DNA from: Terriglobia bacterium
Lineage (GTDB): Bacteria > Acidobacteriota > Terriglobia > Terriglobales > Acidobacteriaceae
Direction: 5' to 3'
Length of the DNA: 32,830 bases
NCBI GenBank assembly: GCA_021323935.1
Contig: JAJPJZ010000176.1
Coordinates: 1-32,830, forward strand
Part shown: positions 21,013 through 28,845 of the stretch, piece after piece
Layout of the letters: the number at the start of each line of letters is the position of its first letter
Position numbering within the stretch: the stretch's first letter is position 1
Notes under the pieces: generated by a model
Seen by the model: only the letters and a program-made list of their open reading frames with translations
Database searches by the model: none
Told to the model about the DNA's origin: nothing
Translations under genes and position numbers: made by a program

Positions 21013-21705
21013 CTATCCCAGGCGCTCCAGCATCTCCTGCACGCTGGTTTGCACGCACGTGAACATGGGAGTGTCGCGCTGGGTGTAGCGGTTCGCGTCG
21101 GTTTCGCGCATGCCTTGCACCGCGTCGAGCACGTCTTCGGGAACGTCGCTCTCGTAGGCGAGAAGGAAATCCTGATCGTCCAGGCCGAACGAATAAATCA
21201 CGTTCATCTTGACCTGCGGAAAATTAATGAGCTCCTTGATCCAGTCGTTGATGATGGTCTGGCGCTGGTCGGGATCGAGCGTGTACCAGTTGGCGTTCTT
21301 CACCAGCGGCGACAGAAACAGGTACTTGCGCTCGCCGGGCTTAATCGCCCGAATATCGACCTGGCGGCTTTCCTCGTAACGAATCATGTAGCGCGAGCGC
21401 TTGGTCATGCCCAGGAAGTTATGCGCGATTCGCAGGTAGCCGCCCAGGCGTGTGCCCAGCAGCTCGGCCGACATGTGCTGCAACTCGTCAAGCGAATAGC
21501 AGATGCGCCACAGCATCATCTGGGCTTCAGCGCGCGTGCCCACGGTGGAATACGGCACCACCCGCATGCTGCCGGTGGAGTTCCAGCGAGTGATTACGTC
21601 GGCGAATTCGCGGCGATGCTCGTCGCGCTCCGCGGCCGGCACCCGCCGCCACTCCGGCTCGGCGCGATAGAACGTAAACGTGACGAATTGGCGTCGATCA
21701 GCCAT
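21013..21705 (-). CDS. Chlorite dismutase/HemQ-family protein lacking the proximal histidine
   Basis: This 230-residue protein matches the HemQ/Cld fold family: FVTFTFYRAEPEW at the start, then KYLFLSPLVKNANWYTLDPDQR, YSFGLDDQDFLLAYESD and RETDANRYTQRDTPMFTC. HemQ decarboxylates coproheme to heme b, and Cld splits chlorite. Both bind heme through a histidine, usually in an EHxxxG segment just before the YSFGLDDQ strand. Here that segment reads NDWIKELINFPQV, with Trp155 at the expected place, and the protein has no histidine at all after H95. It may therefore bind heme differently or not at all. I avoid the name hemQ for this reason. Its stop is 27 bases before the nth start, suggesting one transcript. 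Confidence 0.85.
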   Translation of the reverse strand: MADRRQFVTFTFYRAEPEWRRVPAAERDEHRREFADVITRWNSTGSMRVVPYSTVGTRAEAQMMLWRICYSLDELQHMSAELLGTRLGGYLRIAHNFLGMTKRSRYMIRYEESRQVDIRAIKPGERKYLFLSPLVKNANWYTLDPDQRQTIINDWIKELINFPQVKMNVIYSFGLDDQDFLLAYESDVPEDVLDAVQGMRETDANRYTQRDTPMFTCVQTSVQEMLERLG

Positions 21706-21915
21706 TGCCGAAATTTATCTTAGCGCAATCTCTCGGTGCTGCCCGCGCTCACCTGCCGCCGGCCCGGACTGCGCCTATCGCTGCAGCAAACCACGCTGCT
21801 GCCGCGGTTGCCAGTTTTGAATTCCGTCCTGTATTGGCGCGGGCGCGAGCCCGGTTCCCAAAGAATGCCCTTTCGTAACCTGCCTTCGCCCGCGCTTTGG
21901 CGATACATTGCAGCC

Positions 21916-22149
21916 ATGGCGGTACGCGCACTTCAACTCGGCCAACTATGGCGTCGCGATTCCAGCGGCGATGTATTCCTGGTCACCAAGCTCTACAGCG
22001 AAGTGTTTTCGCAGATTGCCGTGTTGCGCCGCGCGCCCGCCAATGGCACCGCGGAAGGCGAAACTATTCGCGTCAAAGTTGTGCGCGGCGATGCCGGCTC
22101 AACCCTGCCCGGCTACACCTTCACGCAGGATGCCGGCGACGAGTTCTGA
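21916..22149 (+). CDS. Small protein of unknown function (77 aa)
   Basis: I chose ATG 21916 inside the longer track ORF because the coding-like part starts there: MAVRALQLGQLWRRDSSGDVFLVTKLYSEVFSQIAVLRR, then IRVKVVRGDAGSTLPGYTFTQ and an acidic end DAGDEF. The sequence looks like a small all-beta cytosolic protein with alternating hydrophobic strands and no signal or membrane segment. I have an impression of similar short proteins in other Acidobacteriota but cannot name a family. It stands alone between the divergent HemQ-like gene and dedA. No strong ribosome binding site is visible. Confidence 0.6.
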   Translation: MAVRALQLGQLWRRDSSGDVFLVTKLYSEVFSQIAVLRRAPANGTAEGETIRVKVVRGDAGSTLPGYTFTQDAGDEF

Positions 22150-22242
22150 GATCCAACTAAGTTTTCTGCCGACAATCCCGCGACTGCGCCTCATCTGACA
22201 ACGCAATTAAAGCTGTTTTGCCGGCCTCCGCTACACTGAACG

Positions 22243-22890
22243 GTGCTGGAAAAACTACTAGCCGAATTGTTCGCGTTCTGCGTCGCGGTTGAAAGTGCCG
22301 GCGGCTATCCCGGCGTCTTGCTGCTCATGGCCATCGAATCGGCCTGCATTCCGCTGCCGTCTGAAGTCATCATGCCCTTCGCCGGCTACCTGGTTTATAC
22401 CGGCCGGTTCAACCTGTATGCCGTGGCAGCGGTCGGCGCGCTGGGCTGCAATGCGGGGTCGTTCGTGGCTTATCTCATCGGCTACTACGGCGGCAGGCCG
22501 CTGGTCGCGCGTTACGGTTCCTACGTGCTGGTAAGCCGCAGGGAACTGGAACATACCGAGCGCTTTTTTTCGCGGCACGGCAGCGCAACCGTGTTCATTT
22601 CGCGCATGCTGCCGGTAGTGCGGACGTTTATTGCCCTGCCCGCGGGTGTGGCGCGCATGCCGCAAGGCCGCTTCCATCTCTACACTTTCCTTGGATCGTT
22701 CCCCTGGTGCCTTGGCCTGGCGTGGCTGGGAATGAAGCTGGGGGAACGCTGGGACAAAGATCCTCGCCTCAAGACCTGGTTCCACCGCTTTGATGCCGCA
22801 ATCGTCATCATCATCGTGGCGCTCGGAATCTGGTTCGTATGGTCGCGCTGGCGCCAGCGCATCCGCGCGTCAGACGTTGCTCAGCCATAA
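22243..22890 (+). CDS. DedA-family membrane protein
   Basis: This is a 215-residue inner-membrane protein of the DedA/VTT family, whose members act in lipid-carrier recycling and membrane homeostasis. Diagnostic segments are LLLMAIESACIPLPSEVIMPFAGYL (E32 and the Pro-rich re-entrant loop, quoted here as a region) and FISRMLPVVRTFIALPAG with R121 and R127. There are about five hydrophobic stretches, the last near 182-199. The start is GTG without a ribosome binding site, and a TACACT box lies only six bases upstream, so the mRNA may be leaderless. The next gene, inositol-3-phosphate synthase, follows after 156 bases with a hairpin between. Confidence 0.88.
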   Translation: MLEKLLAELFAFCVAVESAGGYPGVLLLMAIESACIPLPSEVIMPFAGYLVYTGRFNLYAVAAVGALGCNAGSFVAYLIGYYGGRPLVARYGSYVLVSRRELEHTERFFSRHGSATVFISRMLPVVRTFIALPAGVARMPQGRFHLYTFLGSFPWCLGLAWLGMKLGERWDKDPRLKTWFHRFDAAIVIIIVALGIWFVWSRWRQRIRASDVAQP

Positions 22891-22913
22891 CGCTCAACCT
22901 CGCTCATCACCGG

Positions 22914-22931
22914 CGTTGCTTTGCAGCAACG
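22914..22931 (+). terminator. Hairpin downstream of dedA
   Basis: CGTTGCT-TTGC-AGCAACG forms a perfect 7-bp stem with a 4-base loop, 23 bases after the dedA stop. There is no T-run, so intrinsic termination is doubtful; it may protect the mRNA end or act with Rho. Confidence 0.3.
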
Positions 22932-23046
22932 ACGCAGGGCCGCATAGTGGGCAACACGCGCCGGGAATTTACTTCACCGGCTTGCGTTTACAAATCTCCT
23001 ACGAATACGAGAAGATGAACATTTCACCTTGATTGACAGGAGCGCC

Positions 23047-24417
23047 ATGCCAACGCGCGCAAAATCTGCGGCTTCGTCGAAACGTCCGTCTGCCAGCAAG
23101 TCCACCAGCAATGTTGCTCCTCCCAAAGGCAAGCTGGGCATCATGATCCCCGGCATGGGCGCCGTCGCAACTACCTTCGTCGCCGGCGTTGAAGCCGTGC
23201 GCCGTGGCATCGCCAAGCCCATCGGCTCGCTTACCCAGATGGGCACCATTCGCCTGGGCAAGCGCACCGCCAACAAGACGCCGCTGGTGCGCGATTTCGT
23301 GCCGCTCGCCGCGCTCGATGACCTGGTCTTCACCGGCTGGGACATTTTTCAGGACAACATGTATGAATCGGCCATGAATGCCGGCGTGCTCGAGCGCTCG
23401 CTGCTGACCGAAATCCGCCCGTTCCTGCAGGGCATCAAGCCTCGCCCCGCCGTCTTCGACCGCGAATACGTCAAGCGCCTCGATGGCCCTAACGTCAAAA
23501 AAGGCAAGAACAAGATGGAGCTGGTGGAACAGGTCCGTGCCGATATCCAGGACTTCAGGAAAACCAGCGAGGCTGATCGCCTGGTGATGATGTGGTGCGG
23601 GTCCACCGAAACCTTCATTCAGCCGAGCGAAGTTCATCAATCCGTGAAGTCTTTTGAAGAAGGGCTGCGCAAAAACCACAAAGACATCGCGCCCAGCATG
23701 ATTTACGCCTACGCGGCGCTGCAGGAAGGCGTGCCGTTCGCCAACGGCGCGCCCAACCTCACGGTCGATATCCCGGTAATGCAGGAGCTTTCGCGCAAGA
23801 ACAGCGCGCCTATATGCGGCAAGGATTTTAAGACCGGCCAGACCTTGATGAAGACGGTGCTGGCGCCTGCCTTCAAGGCGCGCATGCTCGGCCTCTCCGG
23901 CTGGTACTCAACCAATATCCTCGGTAACCGCGACGGGGAAGTGCTCGACGATCCCGGCTCCTTCAAGACCAAGGAAGAATCCAAGCTGGGCGTGCTGGAA
24001 CACATTCTCCAGCCCCAGAAGTATCCCGAGCTCTACGGCAATATCTTCCACAAGGTTCGCATTAACTATTATCCGCCGCGCGGTGATAACAAAGAGGGTT
24101 GGGACAATATCGATATCTTCGGCTGGCTCGGCTATCCCATGCAGATCAAGGTCGATTTTCTGTGCCGCGATTCCATCCTGGCCGCGCCCATCGTGCTTGA
24201 CCTCGTCCTGTTCCTTGACCTGGCGCAGCGCTCGCCCGAACTGCGGGGCCTCGGCATCCAGGAATGGCTCAGCTTCTATTTCAAATCGCCTATGACCGCG
24301 CCCGGGCTCTACCCCGAGCACGATTTGTTTATTCAATCGATGAAGCTCAAGAACACGCTGCGCCACCTGCGCGGCGAAGAGTTGATCACGCACCTGGGGC
24401 TGGAGTATTACGATTGA
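23047..24417 (+). CDS. ino1: Inositol-3-phosphate synthase
   Basis: This NAD-dependent enzyme converts glucose 6-phosphate to 1D-myo-inositol 3-phosphate, the entry to inositol lipids and inositol-based thiols or osmolytes. After a basic, Ser/Lys-rich N-terminal 28 residues comes the Rossmann nucleotide loop GIMIPGMGAVATTF (31-44). Further conserved parts are VMMWCGSTETF, APSMIYAYAALQEGVPFANGAPN (as a region), ICGKDFKTGQTLMKTVLAPAF and KVDFLCRDSILAAPIVLDL. The length of 456 is within the range of bacterial and archaeal enzymes. ATG 23047 follows ACAGGAG by five bases, better than the track TTG 23029. No inositol-phosphate phosphatase or phosphatidylinositol synthase is nearby, so the end product is unknown. 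Confidence 0.92.
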   Translation: MPTRAKSAASSKRPSASKSTSNVAPPKGKLGIMIPGMGAVATTFVAGVEAVRRGIAKPIGSLTQMGTIRLGKRTANKTPLVRDFVPLAALDDLVFTGWDIFQDNMYESAMNAGVLERSLLTEIRPFLQGIKPRPAVFDREYVKRLDGPNVKKGKNKMELVEQVRADIQDFRKTSEADRLVMMWCGSTETFIQPSEVHQSVKSFEEGLRKNHKDIAPSMIYAYAALQEGVPFANGAPNLTVDIPVMQELSRKNSAPICGKDFKTGQTLMKTVLAPAFKARMLGLSGWYSTNILGNRDGEVLDDPGSFKTKEESKLGVLEHILQPQKYPELYGNIFHKVRINYYPPRGDNKEGWDNIDIFGWLGYPMQIKVDFLCRDSILAAPIVLDLVLFLDLAQRSPELRGLGIQEWLSFYFKSPMTAPGLYPEHDLFIQSMKLKNTLRHLRGEELITHLGLEYYD

Positions 24418-24492
24418 CCTTGGGCGCGGAGATCTGCATGGTTCTGCAGCGGGCGATAATCCCGCCGCTGCTCGGCGGCATCTCATTGGTGA

Positions 24493-24915
24493 ATGCGTGT
24501 TCTTGCCGCATCCCTGGTGCTTCTGCTGGTATCGCCGGCATTTGCCAGCACTCCTGCCAGCTTCCGCGGCAAAGTGATCGAGTTTCCTAACGAAAAGCGC
24601 TCAGCGCCTGACCTGATCTTCGTCATGGCTCGCAACGGCGCGCTGCGCCGCGTGCAGGTGGGAAAAGCCCGTGTCAGCTACGATGAGCATATTCCCGCCA
24701 GGCTCCGCTACAGGCAGCACAGCCAGGGCCTGAAGCACGGCGCCGAAGTTCGCGTCGAAGCCGAAGAGAACGGCCACGGCCTGTGGCGTGCCCGCACTAT
24801 CGAAATCATCGGGGTTCCCGGCGCTCCCGCGCCTGAGCCGCGCGCCCAGGCCAGGCCCAAGCTTCCGCAAAGCGACCGCCCCGCCACCGGGCCCGTGCTC
24901 TCCAAGCGCAGTTAG
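24493..24915 (+). CDS. Small secreted protein of unknown function (140 aa)
   Basis: It opens with a clear signal peptide (MRVLAASLVLLLVSPAFA, cleavage probably before STPAS). The mature part contains a beta-rich segment (FRGKVIEF, DLIFVMARNGALRRVQVG, GAEVRVEAEENGHGLWRARTIEI) that resembles small OB-like or DUF5666-like secreted domains, and then a Pro/Arg-rich tail (APAPEPRAQARPKLPQSDRP) that is probably disordered. Family assignment is uncertain. The ATG has no clear ribosome binding site. A short hairpin, GCGGG-cgataat-CCCGC, lies about 27 bases upstream, between this gene and the synthase. Confidence 0.6.
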   Translation: MRVLAASLVLLLVSPAFASTPASFRGKVIEFPNEKRSAPDLIFVMARNGALRRVQVGKARVSYDEHIPARLRYRQHSQGLKHGAEVRVEAEENGHGLWRARTIEIIGVPGAPAPEPRAQARPKLPQSDRPATGPVLSKRS

Positions 24916-25116
24916 CATTTTTCCTTTTTCGTCTCCGTTGTTTCGCAAACGCCGCAGCCGCCGCCTGCCGTGAAGGCCGCTCTGGTGTCTCACCGAAGCA
25001 TTTTGCCGGCTCCGCCATGCGGCCAGCCCGGACCTGCCCATTTGGGTGATGTGGCCGTGCTTAAACTGCGCGATTCTGCAGATGCCGGAGCACGTTCCCG
25101 GCGAATGGAGATCAGA

Positions 25117-25986
25117 ATGGCAACGACATTAACCGAACTTTCAAAGGCCCTGGCGGACGCGGTCGAGGCGGCAGGGCGCAACGTAGTTGCAGTGCACGAA
25201 GGCGGGCGCGCAGGCGTGAGCGCAACTCTGTGGCGCGATGACATCGCCGTAACGGCGGCGCATACCATCGCCGGCCTCAAATCCGTCACGCTCACCCTGC
25301 CCGATGGCACGAGCGGCACCGCCGAGGTCGCCGGCGTGCTCCCCACTGCTGACCTCGCCGTGCTGAAGCTGGCAAAGAAATATTCAAGCCACGCGCAAGC
25401 TGCCGCGGCCGGCGCACTTCGCGTCGGCGACTTCGTGCTCGCCGTGGGCAGGCGCGGCGCGAACGGCGTTGTGGCCACGCACGGCATCATCAGCGCCATT
25501 GGCGAGGGAGAAAAGCCGCTGCGCCTTGACGTACAGCCATTCACCGGCTTCAGCGGCGGTCCGCTGGTCGGGGCCGATGGGCGCGTTATCGGCGTCAACA
25601 CCTCCGGCCCGCGCCGCAACCTGGCCACAATTCCCGCAGCAGCAGTTGAAAGCGCCGTGGTCACCCTGCTCGCCAAAGGCCGCTTTCCCGTGCCTTACAT
25701 CGGCATTGGCCTGCAGCCGGTGCGGCTCTCCTCAAGCGCCCAAAGCGATGCGGTTCGCCGCGCCCTGCTGGTCGTGATGGTTGAGCCCTCAGGCCCGGCG
25801 CACAAGGCAGGGCTGCTCGTGGGAGACATCATCAGTCATGTCGATGGCGCCGAACTCACCCAAGCTCGCGACCTGGAGCGCGCGCTGAAGCCCGAGCGCA
25901 TCGGCCAATCCATCCGCGTAGGAGTCATCCGGGCGGGCAAGCAGCAGGAGATCGCGGTCACCATCGGCGACCGCGAATCGCGCTGA
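25117..25986 (+). CDS. Trypsin-like serine protease with PDZ domain, cytosolic
   Basis: This is a 289-residue HtrA/S1C-like protease without signal peptide or membrane anchor. The triad is complete: H49 (VTAAHTIAG), D79 (PTADLAVLKL) and S146 (FTGFSGGPLVG). A PDZ domain follows (about 195-285: YIGIGLQPV, SGPAHKAGLLVGDIISHVDG, RVGVIRAGKQQEIAVTIG). The track start at 24970 would add 49 residues that look non-coding; ATG 25117 has GGAG at a good distance. HtrA-type proteases are normally exported, so a cytosolic form is unusual. It is followed after 33 bases by a second, PDZ-less protease and then a LuxR-type regulator, likely one operon. Confidence 0.85.
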   Translation: MATTLTELSKALADAVEAAGRNVVAVHEGGRAGVSATLWRDDIAVTAAHTIAGLKSVTLTLPDGTSGTAEVAGVLPTADLAVLKLAKKYSSHAQAAAAGALRVGDFVLAVGRRGANGVVATHGIISAIGEGEKPLRLDVQPFTGFSGGPLVGADGRVIGVNTSGPRRNLATIPAAAVESAVVTLLAKGRFPVPYIGIGLQPVRLSSSAQSDAVRRALLVVMVEPSGPAHKAGLLVGDIISHVDGAELTQARDLERALKPERIGQSIRVGVIRAGKQQEIAVTIGDRESR

Positions 25987-26019
25987 CCGAGGCCGAATTC
26001 AGAACAGGAGGGAAGTGCG

Positions 26020-26616
26020 ATGGCTGCAGCGGTGAATCCGGCGGGCGAGTTGAGCATCATTGGGAGCACGGGTTTTGGGGAGGCGGCCGAGCGCCTGCGC
26101 GCCGTCACGGTGCAGGTCATCACCGCAACCCGCGCCGGGGCCGGGTTCGGCTCTGGCGTGCTGTGGTCGGCTAACGGGCTGGTGATCACCAATGCGCACG
26201 TGGCGTCACGCGGGCGGGTGGTGGTGGTCTTCCAGAACGGCAGCCGATACGAAGCGGTAGTCGCCGGCGCCGACGGCCAGCATGATCTCGCCGCTTTGCA
26301 GATTCGGGGAGCAGTGTTCAGCCCGGCGGCAGTGCGCGATTCAGCCACGCTGCGCGTCGGCGAGCTGGTGATCGCGATGGGCAATCCGCGGGGTGAAATC
26401 GGCGCGGTCACGGCAGGCATGGTGCATCGCGTTGGCCAGGGCAGCCTGATTGAAACCGACGTTCACCTTGCGCCCGGCAACTCCGGCGGGCCGCTCGCCG
26501 ATAGCGAAGGGCGCGTGCTCGGCGTGAACTCGTGCATCGTCAATGGCCTTGGAATCGCGATTGGAAGCCGCGCCATTCAAGCATTCGTAGCGCGGCTGGT
26601 GAGCGCAAAAAACTGA
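26020..26616 (+). CDS. Trypsin-like serine protease, PDZ-less, cytosolic
   Basis: This 198-residue protein consists of just the chymotrypsin-fold protease domain. The triad is H60 (VITNAHVA), D89 (GQHDLAALQI) and S155 (APGNSGGPLAD). There is no signal peptide, membrane segment or PDZ domain. It begins MAAAVNPAGELSIIG and ends soon after the protease fold. AGGAGGG upstream of the ATG is a strong ribosome binding site, stronger than its neighbours', hinting at higher synthesis. Its stop is one base from the start of the LuxR-type gene, so translation is probably coupled. It is distinct in sequence from the upstream protease, so if the pair arose by duplication, it was an old one. Confidence 0.85.
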   Translation: MAAAVNPAGELSIIGSTGFGEAAERLRAVTVQVITATRAGAGFGSGVLWSANGLVITNAHVASRGRVVVVFQNGSRYEAVVAGADGQHDLAALQIRGAVFSPAAVRDSATLRVGELVIAMGNPRGEIGAVTAGMVHRVGQGSLIETDVHLAPGNSGGPLADSEGRVLGVNSCIVNGLGIAIGSRAIQAFVARLVSAKN

Positions 26617-26617
26617 A

Positions 26618-27199
26618 ATGGTGCGTGTTCGCATCGTCGCTCGAAGTGCTGTCTCGGCTGCCGGCTTTGAAGCTGTGCTGCTTGCCGGCGGCCGCTGCGA
26701 AATCAGCCGGTCTGCCGCCGACGTGGTGCTGGTCGAAGCCGGCCTGTCGCTGAAGCATGCCCTCGAGCGCGTGCGTGAGCACTCGGAGAGCGCGTGCATC
26801 GTTATTGCCGATAACCTGTCGCGGCGCGAGCTGCTTCACGCGCTGCATTCCGGCGTGCTGGCGGTTCTGCCGACGGCGTGCTCGCCCGAAGAGCTGCTCG
26901 CCGCCATTGAAGCCGCCGCCGCGGGCCTGGCAGCTTTCACCCCTGAGCAGCTCGAACGGCTGCTGCCTTCGGCTGCCGATCCGGGCGACGGCGACCTCAG
27001 CGAGCCGCTCACGGCGCGCGAATCGCAGGTGCTCGAACTGCTGGCCCAAGGCCTGGCCAACAAAGAAATCAGCGCCGCGCTGCACGTCTCCGAGCACACC
27101 GTCAAATTTCACGTCAGCTCAATCATTGCCAAGCTGGGCGTCGCCGGCAGGACCGAAGCCGTCAGCCGCGGGGTGCGCGACGGCCTCATCCTGCTCTAA
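26618..27199 (+). CDS. LuxR-type regulator with degenerate receiver domain
   Basis: This 193-residue protein has a NarL/FixJ layout. The C-terminal helix-turn-helix (about 131-190: LTARESQVLELLAQGLANKEISAAL, then VSEHTVKFHVSSIIAKLG, quoted as regions) is intact and should bind DNA. The N-terminal ~115 residues follow the receiver fold, but the phosphorylation site is gone. The usual acidic pair after the first strand is absent (RIVARSAVSAAG), the phospho-acceptor Asp position reads Glu (DVVLVEAG, E40), and the conserved Lys region reads LPTACSPEEL. It therefore probably does not take phosphate from a kinase. One base separates it from the protease gene, so it most likely regulates, or is controlled by, the protease pair. 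Confidence 0.85.
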   Translation: MVRVRIVARSAVSAAGFEAVLLAGGRCEISRSAADVVLVEAGLSLKHALERVREHSESACIVIADNLSRRELLHALHSGVLAVLPTACSPEELLAAIEAAAAGLAAFTPEQLERLLPSAADPGDGDLSEPLTARESQVLELLAQGLANKEISAALHVSEHTVKFHVSSIIAKLGVAGRTEAVSRGVRDGLILL

Positions 27200-27225
27200 T
27201 GAGCGGGCGATGATTGTCAGGGCCG

Positions 27226-28542
27226 CTACGCGCGGTTCATGCGCCGGTATTCGTCGAAGGCTGCCAGGAACCGGTCGATGTCCGACTTCAGCAGGTAATA
27301 CGGCGTTGAGAGGCGCAGCTTGGAAGGCTCGCCGCCGCGGATGCGGATCTTCTTCGTCTGCCACAGCCAGTTCTCCAGGTCCATGCGCTTGATCGGCGGC
27401 ACGTTCACCGTGGCAATGCCGCAGCGCAGTGCCGGGTCAGGCGAGGTCCACGATTCCGCGCCACGCTTCACCATCTCTGCATGAATGTAGTCGGCCATGG
27501 CGCGATGCCGCCGCTCGATGCGGTCAAGCCCAATGTGATTGCACAAGTTAATTGCCGCGCGCAGCCCCCAGAGGTTGGGCACATTCGAGGAACCGAACAT
27601 CTCAAAGCGTTGCGCTTTTAGTTGCGGCTCGTCCCAGCCGTGCGTGGCAAGCGTGTTCCACACCCGCTCCTGGACTTCCGGCCGGATGTACAGATACCCG
27701 GAGCCTTTGGGCGCCATCAGCCACTTGTGCGGGCTCGAAGTATAAAAATCGCAGCCGATCTCGTGAATGTTCAGCCGCATCATCCCGGTGACGTGCGCGC
27801 CATCGAAGGCGGAGAGAATGCCTTTATCCCGAGCGAACTGCGCGATCTCGCTGGCCGGCAGCACCACGCCCGTATCGGTCGAAATGTGGCTGACAAAAAT
27901 AATGCGGGTGCGCGGCGTGATGGCGTCGCTGATACGATTCAGGATTTCGGCGGCGCTCTTCGCCGGCTTGGGAATCTGGAACTTCTTTACCACCACGCCG
28001 TAGCGCTTGGCCCGCAGGTTCCACGGCTGTTCACCGCCGGGGTGCTCCTGGTCGCTCATCAGCACCTCGTCGCCCGCCTTCATCTCCAGCCCATTGGCGA
28101 TGTAGCTGTTGGCTTCGGTGGCGTTGCGCACCAGCGCAATTTCGTCGCGCGAAGCGCCCACAAACTCCGCCAGCGGATCGCGAAACTCGTTCCACGAGTC
28201 GTAGCCCCAGATCGGGTAGTCCTCGGGGTTGGGCTGGTCCATGCGCTCGGTTTGCTTGTAGCCGTCAAAAACGGCGTTCAGGACAGGCCATGGCGACGAG
28301 CCTACCGTGCCGTTATTCAGGTAAACCTCATCGCTCGGGATGAGGAACTGCTTGCGCATCTCGGCCCAGAACGGGTCTTCGTTAGGGAAGGCAGCCGGAT
28401 CGGGCAATTTGGCCGGCGGCGCCGGGTCAGGGCCGGCCGAAGGCACCCCCGCCTTCGCACTCGATTGCGCTAACGACCTTAGTTCCAGCGGGATGGCCAT
28501 CCCGGTGGCTGAAACTGCAGCTAAAAAACGCCGTCGATCCAT
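27226..28542 (-). CDS. Class V aminotransferase-like PLP enzyme with Tat signal
   Basis: This is a 438-residue PLP enzyme of the class V fold, like isopenicillin N epimerase and cysteine desulfurases. The N-terminus MDRRRFLAAVSATGMAIPLELRSLAQ has the RRRFL pattern of a twin-arginine signal, so it is probably exported folded with its cofactor. The PLP site is seen in FDGAHVTGM (D248, H250) and SSPHKWLMAPKG (K273, the Schiff-base lysine). YLNNGTVGSSPWPV near residue 74 is the usual N-terminal motif. AGGAG lies seven bases before the ATG. Substrate and reaction are unknown; an exported class V enzyme of this type recurs in Acidobacteriota as far as I recall. It is convergent with the LuxR-type gene. 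Confidence 0.85.
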   Translation of the reverse strand: MDRRRFLAAVSATGMAIPLELRSLAQSSAKAGVPSAGPDPAPPAKLPDPAAFPNEDPFWAEMRKQFLIPSDEVYLNNGTVGSSPWPVLNAVFDGYKQTERMDQPNPEDYPIWGYDSWNEFRDPLAEFVGASRDEIALVRNATEANSYIANGLEMKAGDEVLMSDQEHPGGEQPWNLRAKRYGVVVKKFQIPKPAKSAAEILNRISDAITPRTRIIFVSHISTDTGVVLPASEIAQFARDKGILSAFDGAHVTGMMRLNIHEIGCDFYTSSPHKWLMAPKGSGYLYIRPEVQERVWNTLATHGWDEPQLKAQRFEMFGSSNVPNLWGLRAAINLCNHIGLDRIERRHRAMADYIHAEMVKRGAESWTSPDPALRCGIATVNVPPIKRMDLENWLWQTKKIRIRGGEPSKLRLSTPYYLLKSDIDRFLAAFDEYRRMNRA

Positions 28543-28845
28543 CTGCGCGCTCCTGTCAATTCCCAGAAAAGCTCTGCCGTGGGTCCGCCCGAAAACCGGC
28601 CCGCCATAGTACTCCAGGCGCGGCTCGGGGAGTGAAAGAACGCCAAAATATCAGAAACTTCCGCCCCGCCCGGTGGTCTAATGAAATTGAGGCAGCTTCC
28701 GTCCCAGCGTCAAACCCTGAGCAGCAGCCGGATAACAGAACGTAAGCGTTTGGCGTCCAACTAATTAGCCGCGGAACTGCCAATTCGGCAAGCTATAATG
28801 AAATCAGCCGCTGACCGCATCAGCACAGTCCCACAGGAGTTCTCT
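28543..28845. other. Divergent intergenic region between aminotransferase and M48 genes
   Basis: These 303 bases separate two divergent starts and must hold both promoters. The only clear box is TATAAT before the M48 gene. The rest shows no ORF with coding character and no strong hairpin. Confidence 0.5.
28794..28799 (+). promoter_or_regulatory. -10 box (TATAAT) of the M48 peptidase gene
   Basis: A perfect TATAAT lies 46 bases before the chosen ATG in GC-rich surroundings. No good -35 hexamer sits 16-18 bases upstream, so an activator or alternative contacts may be needed. Confidence 0.4.
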
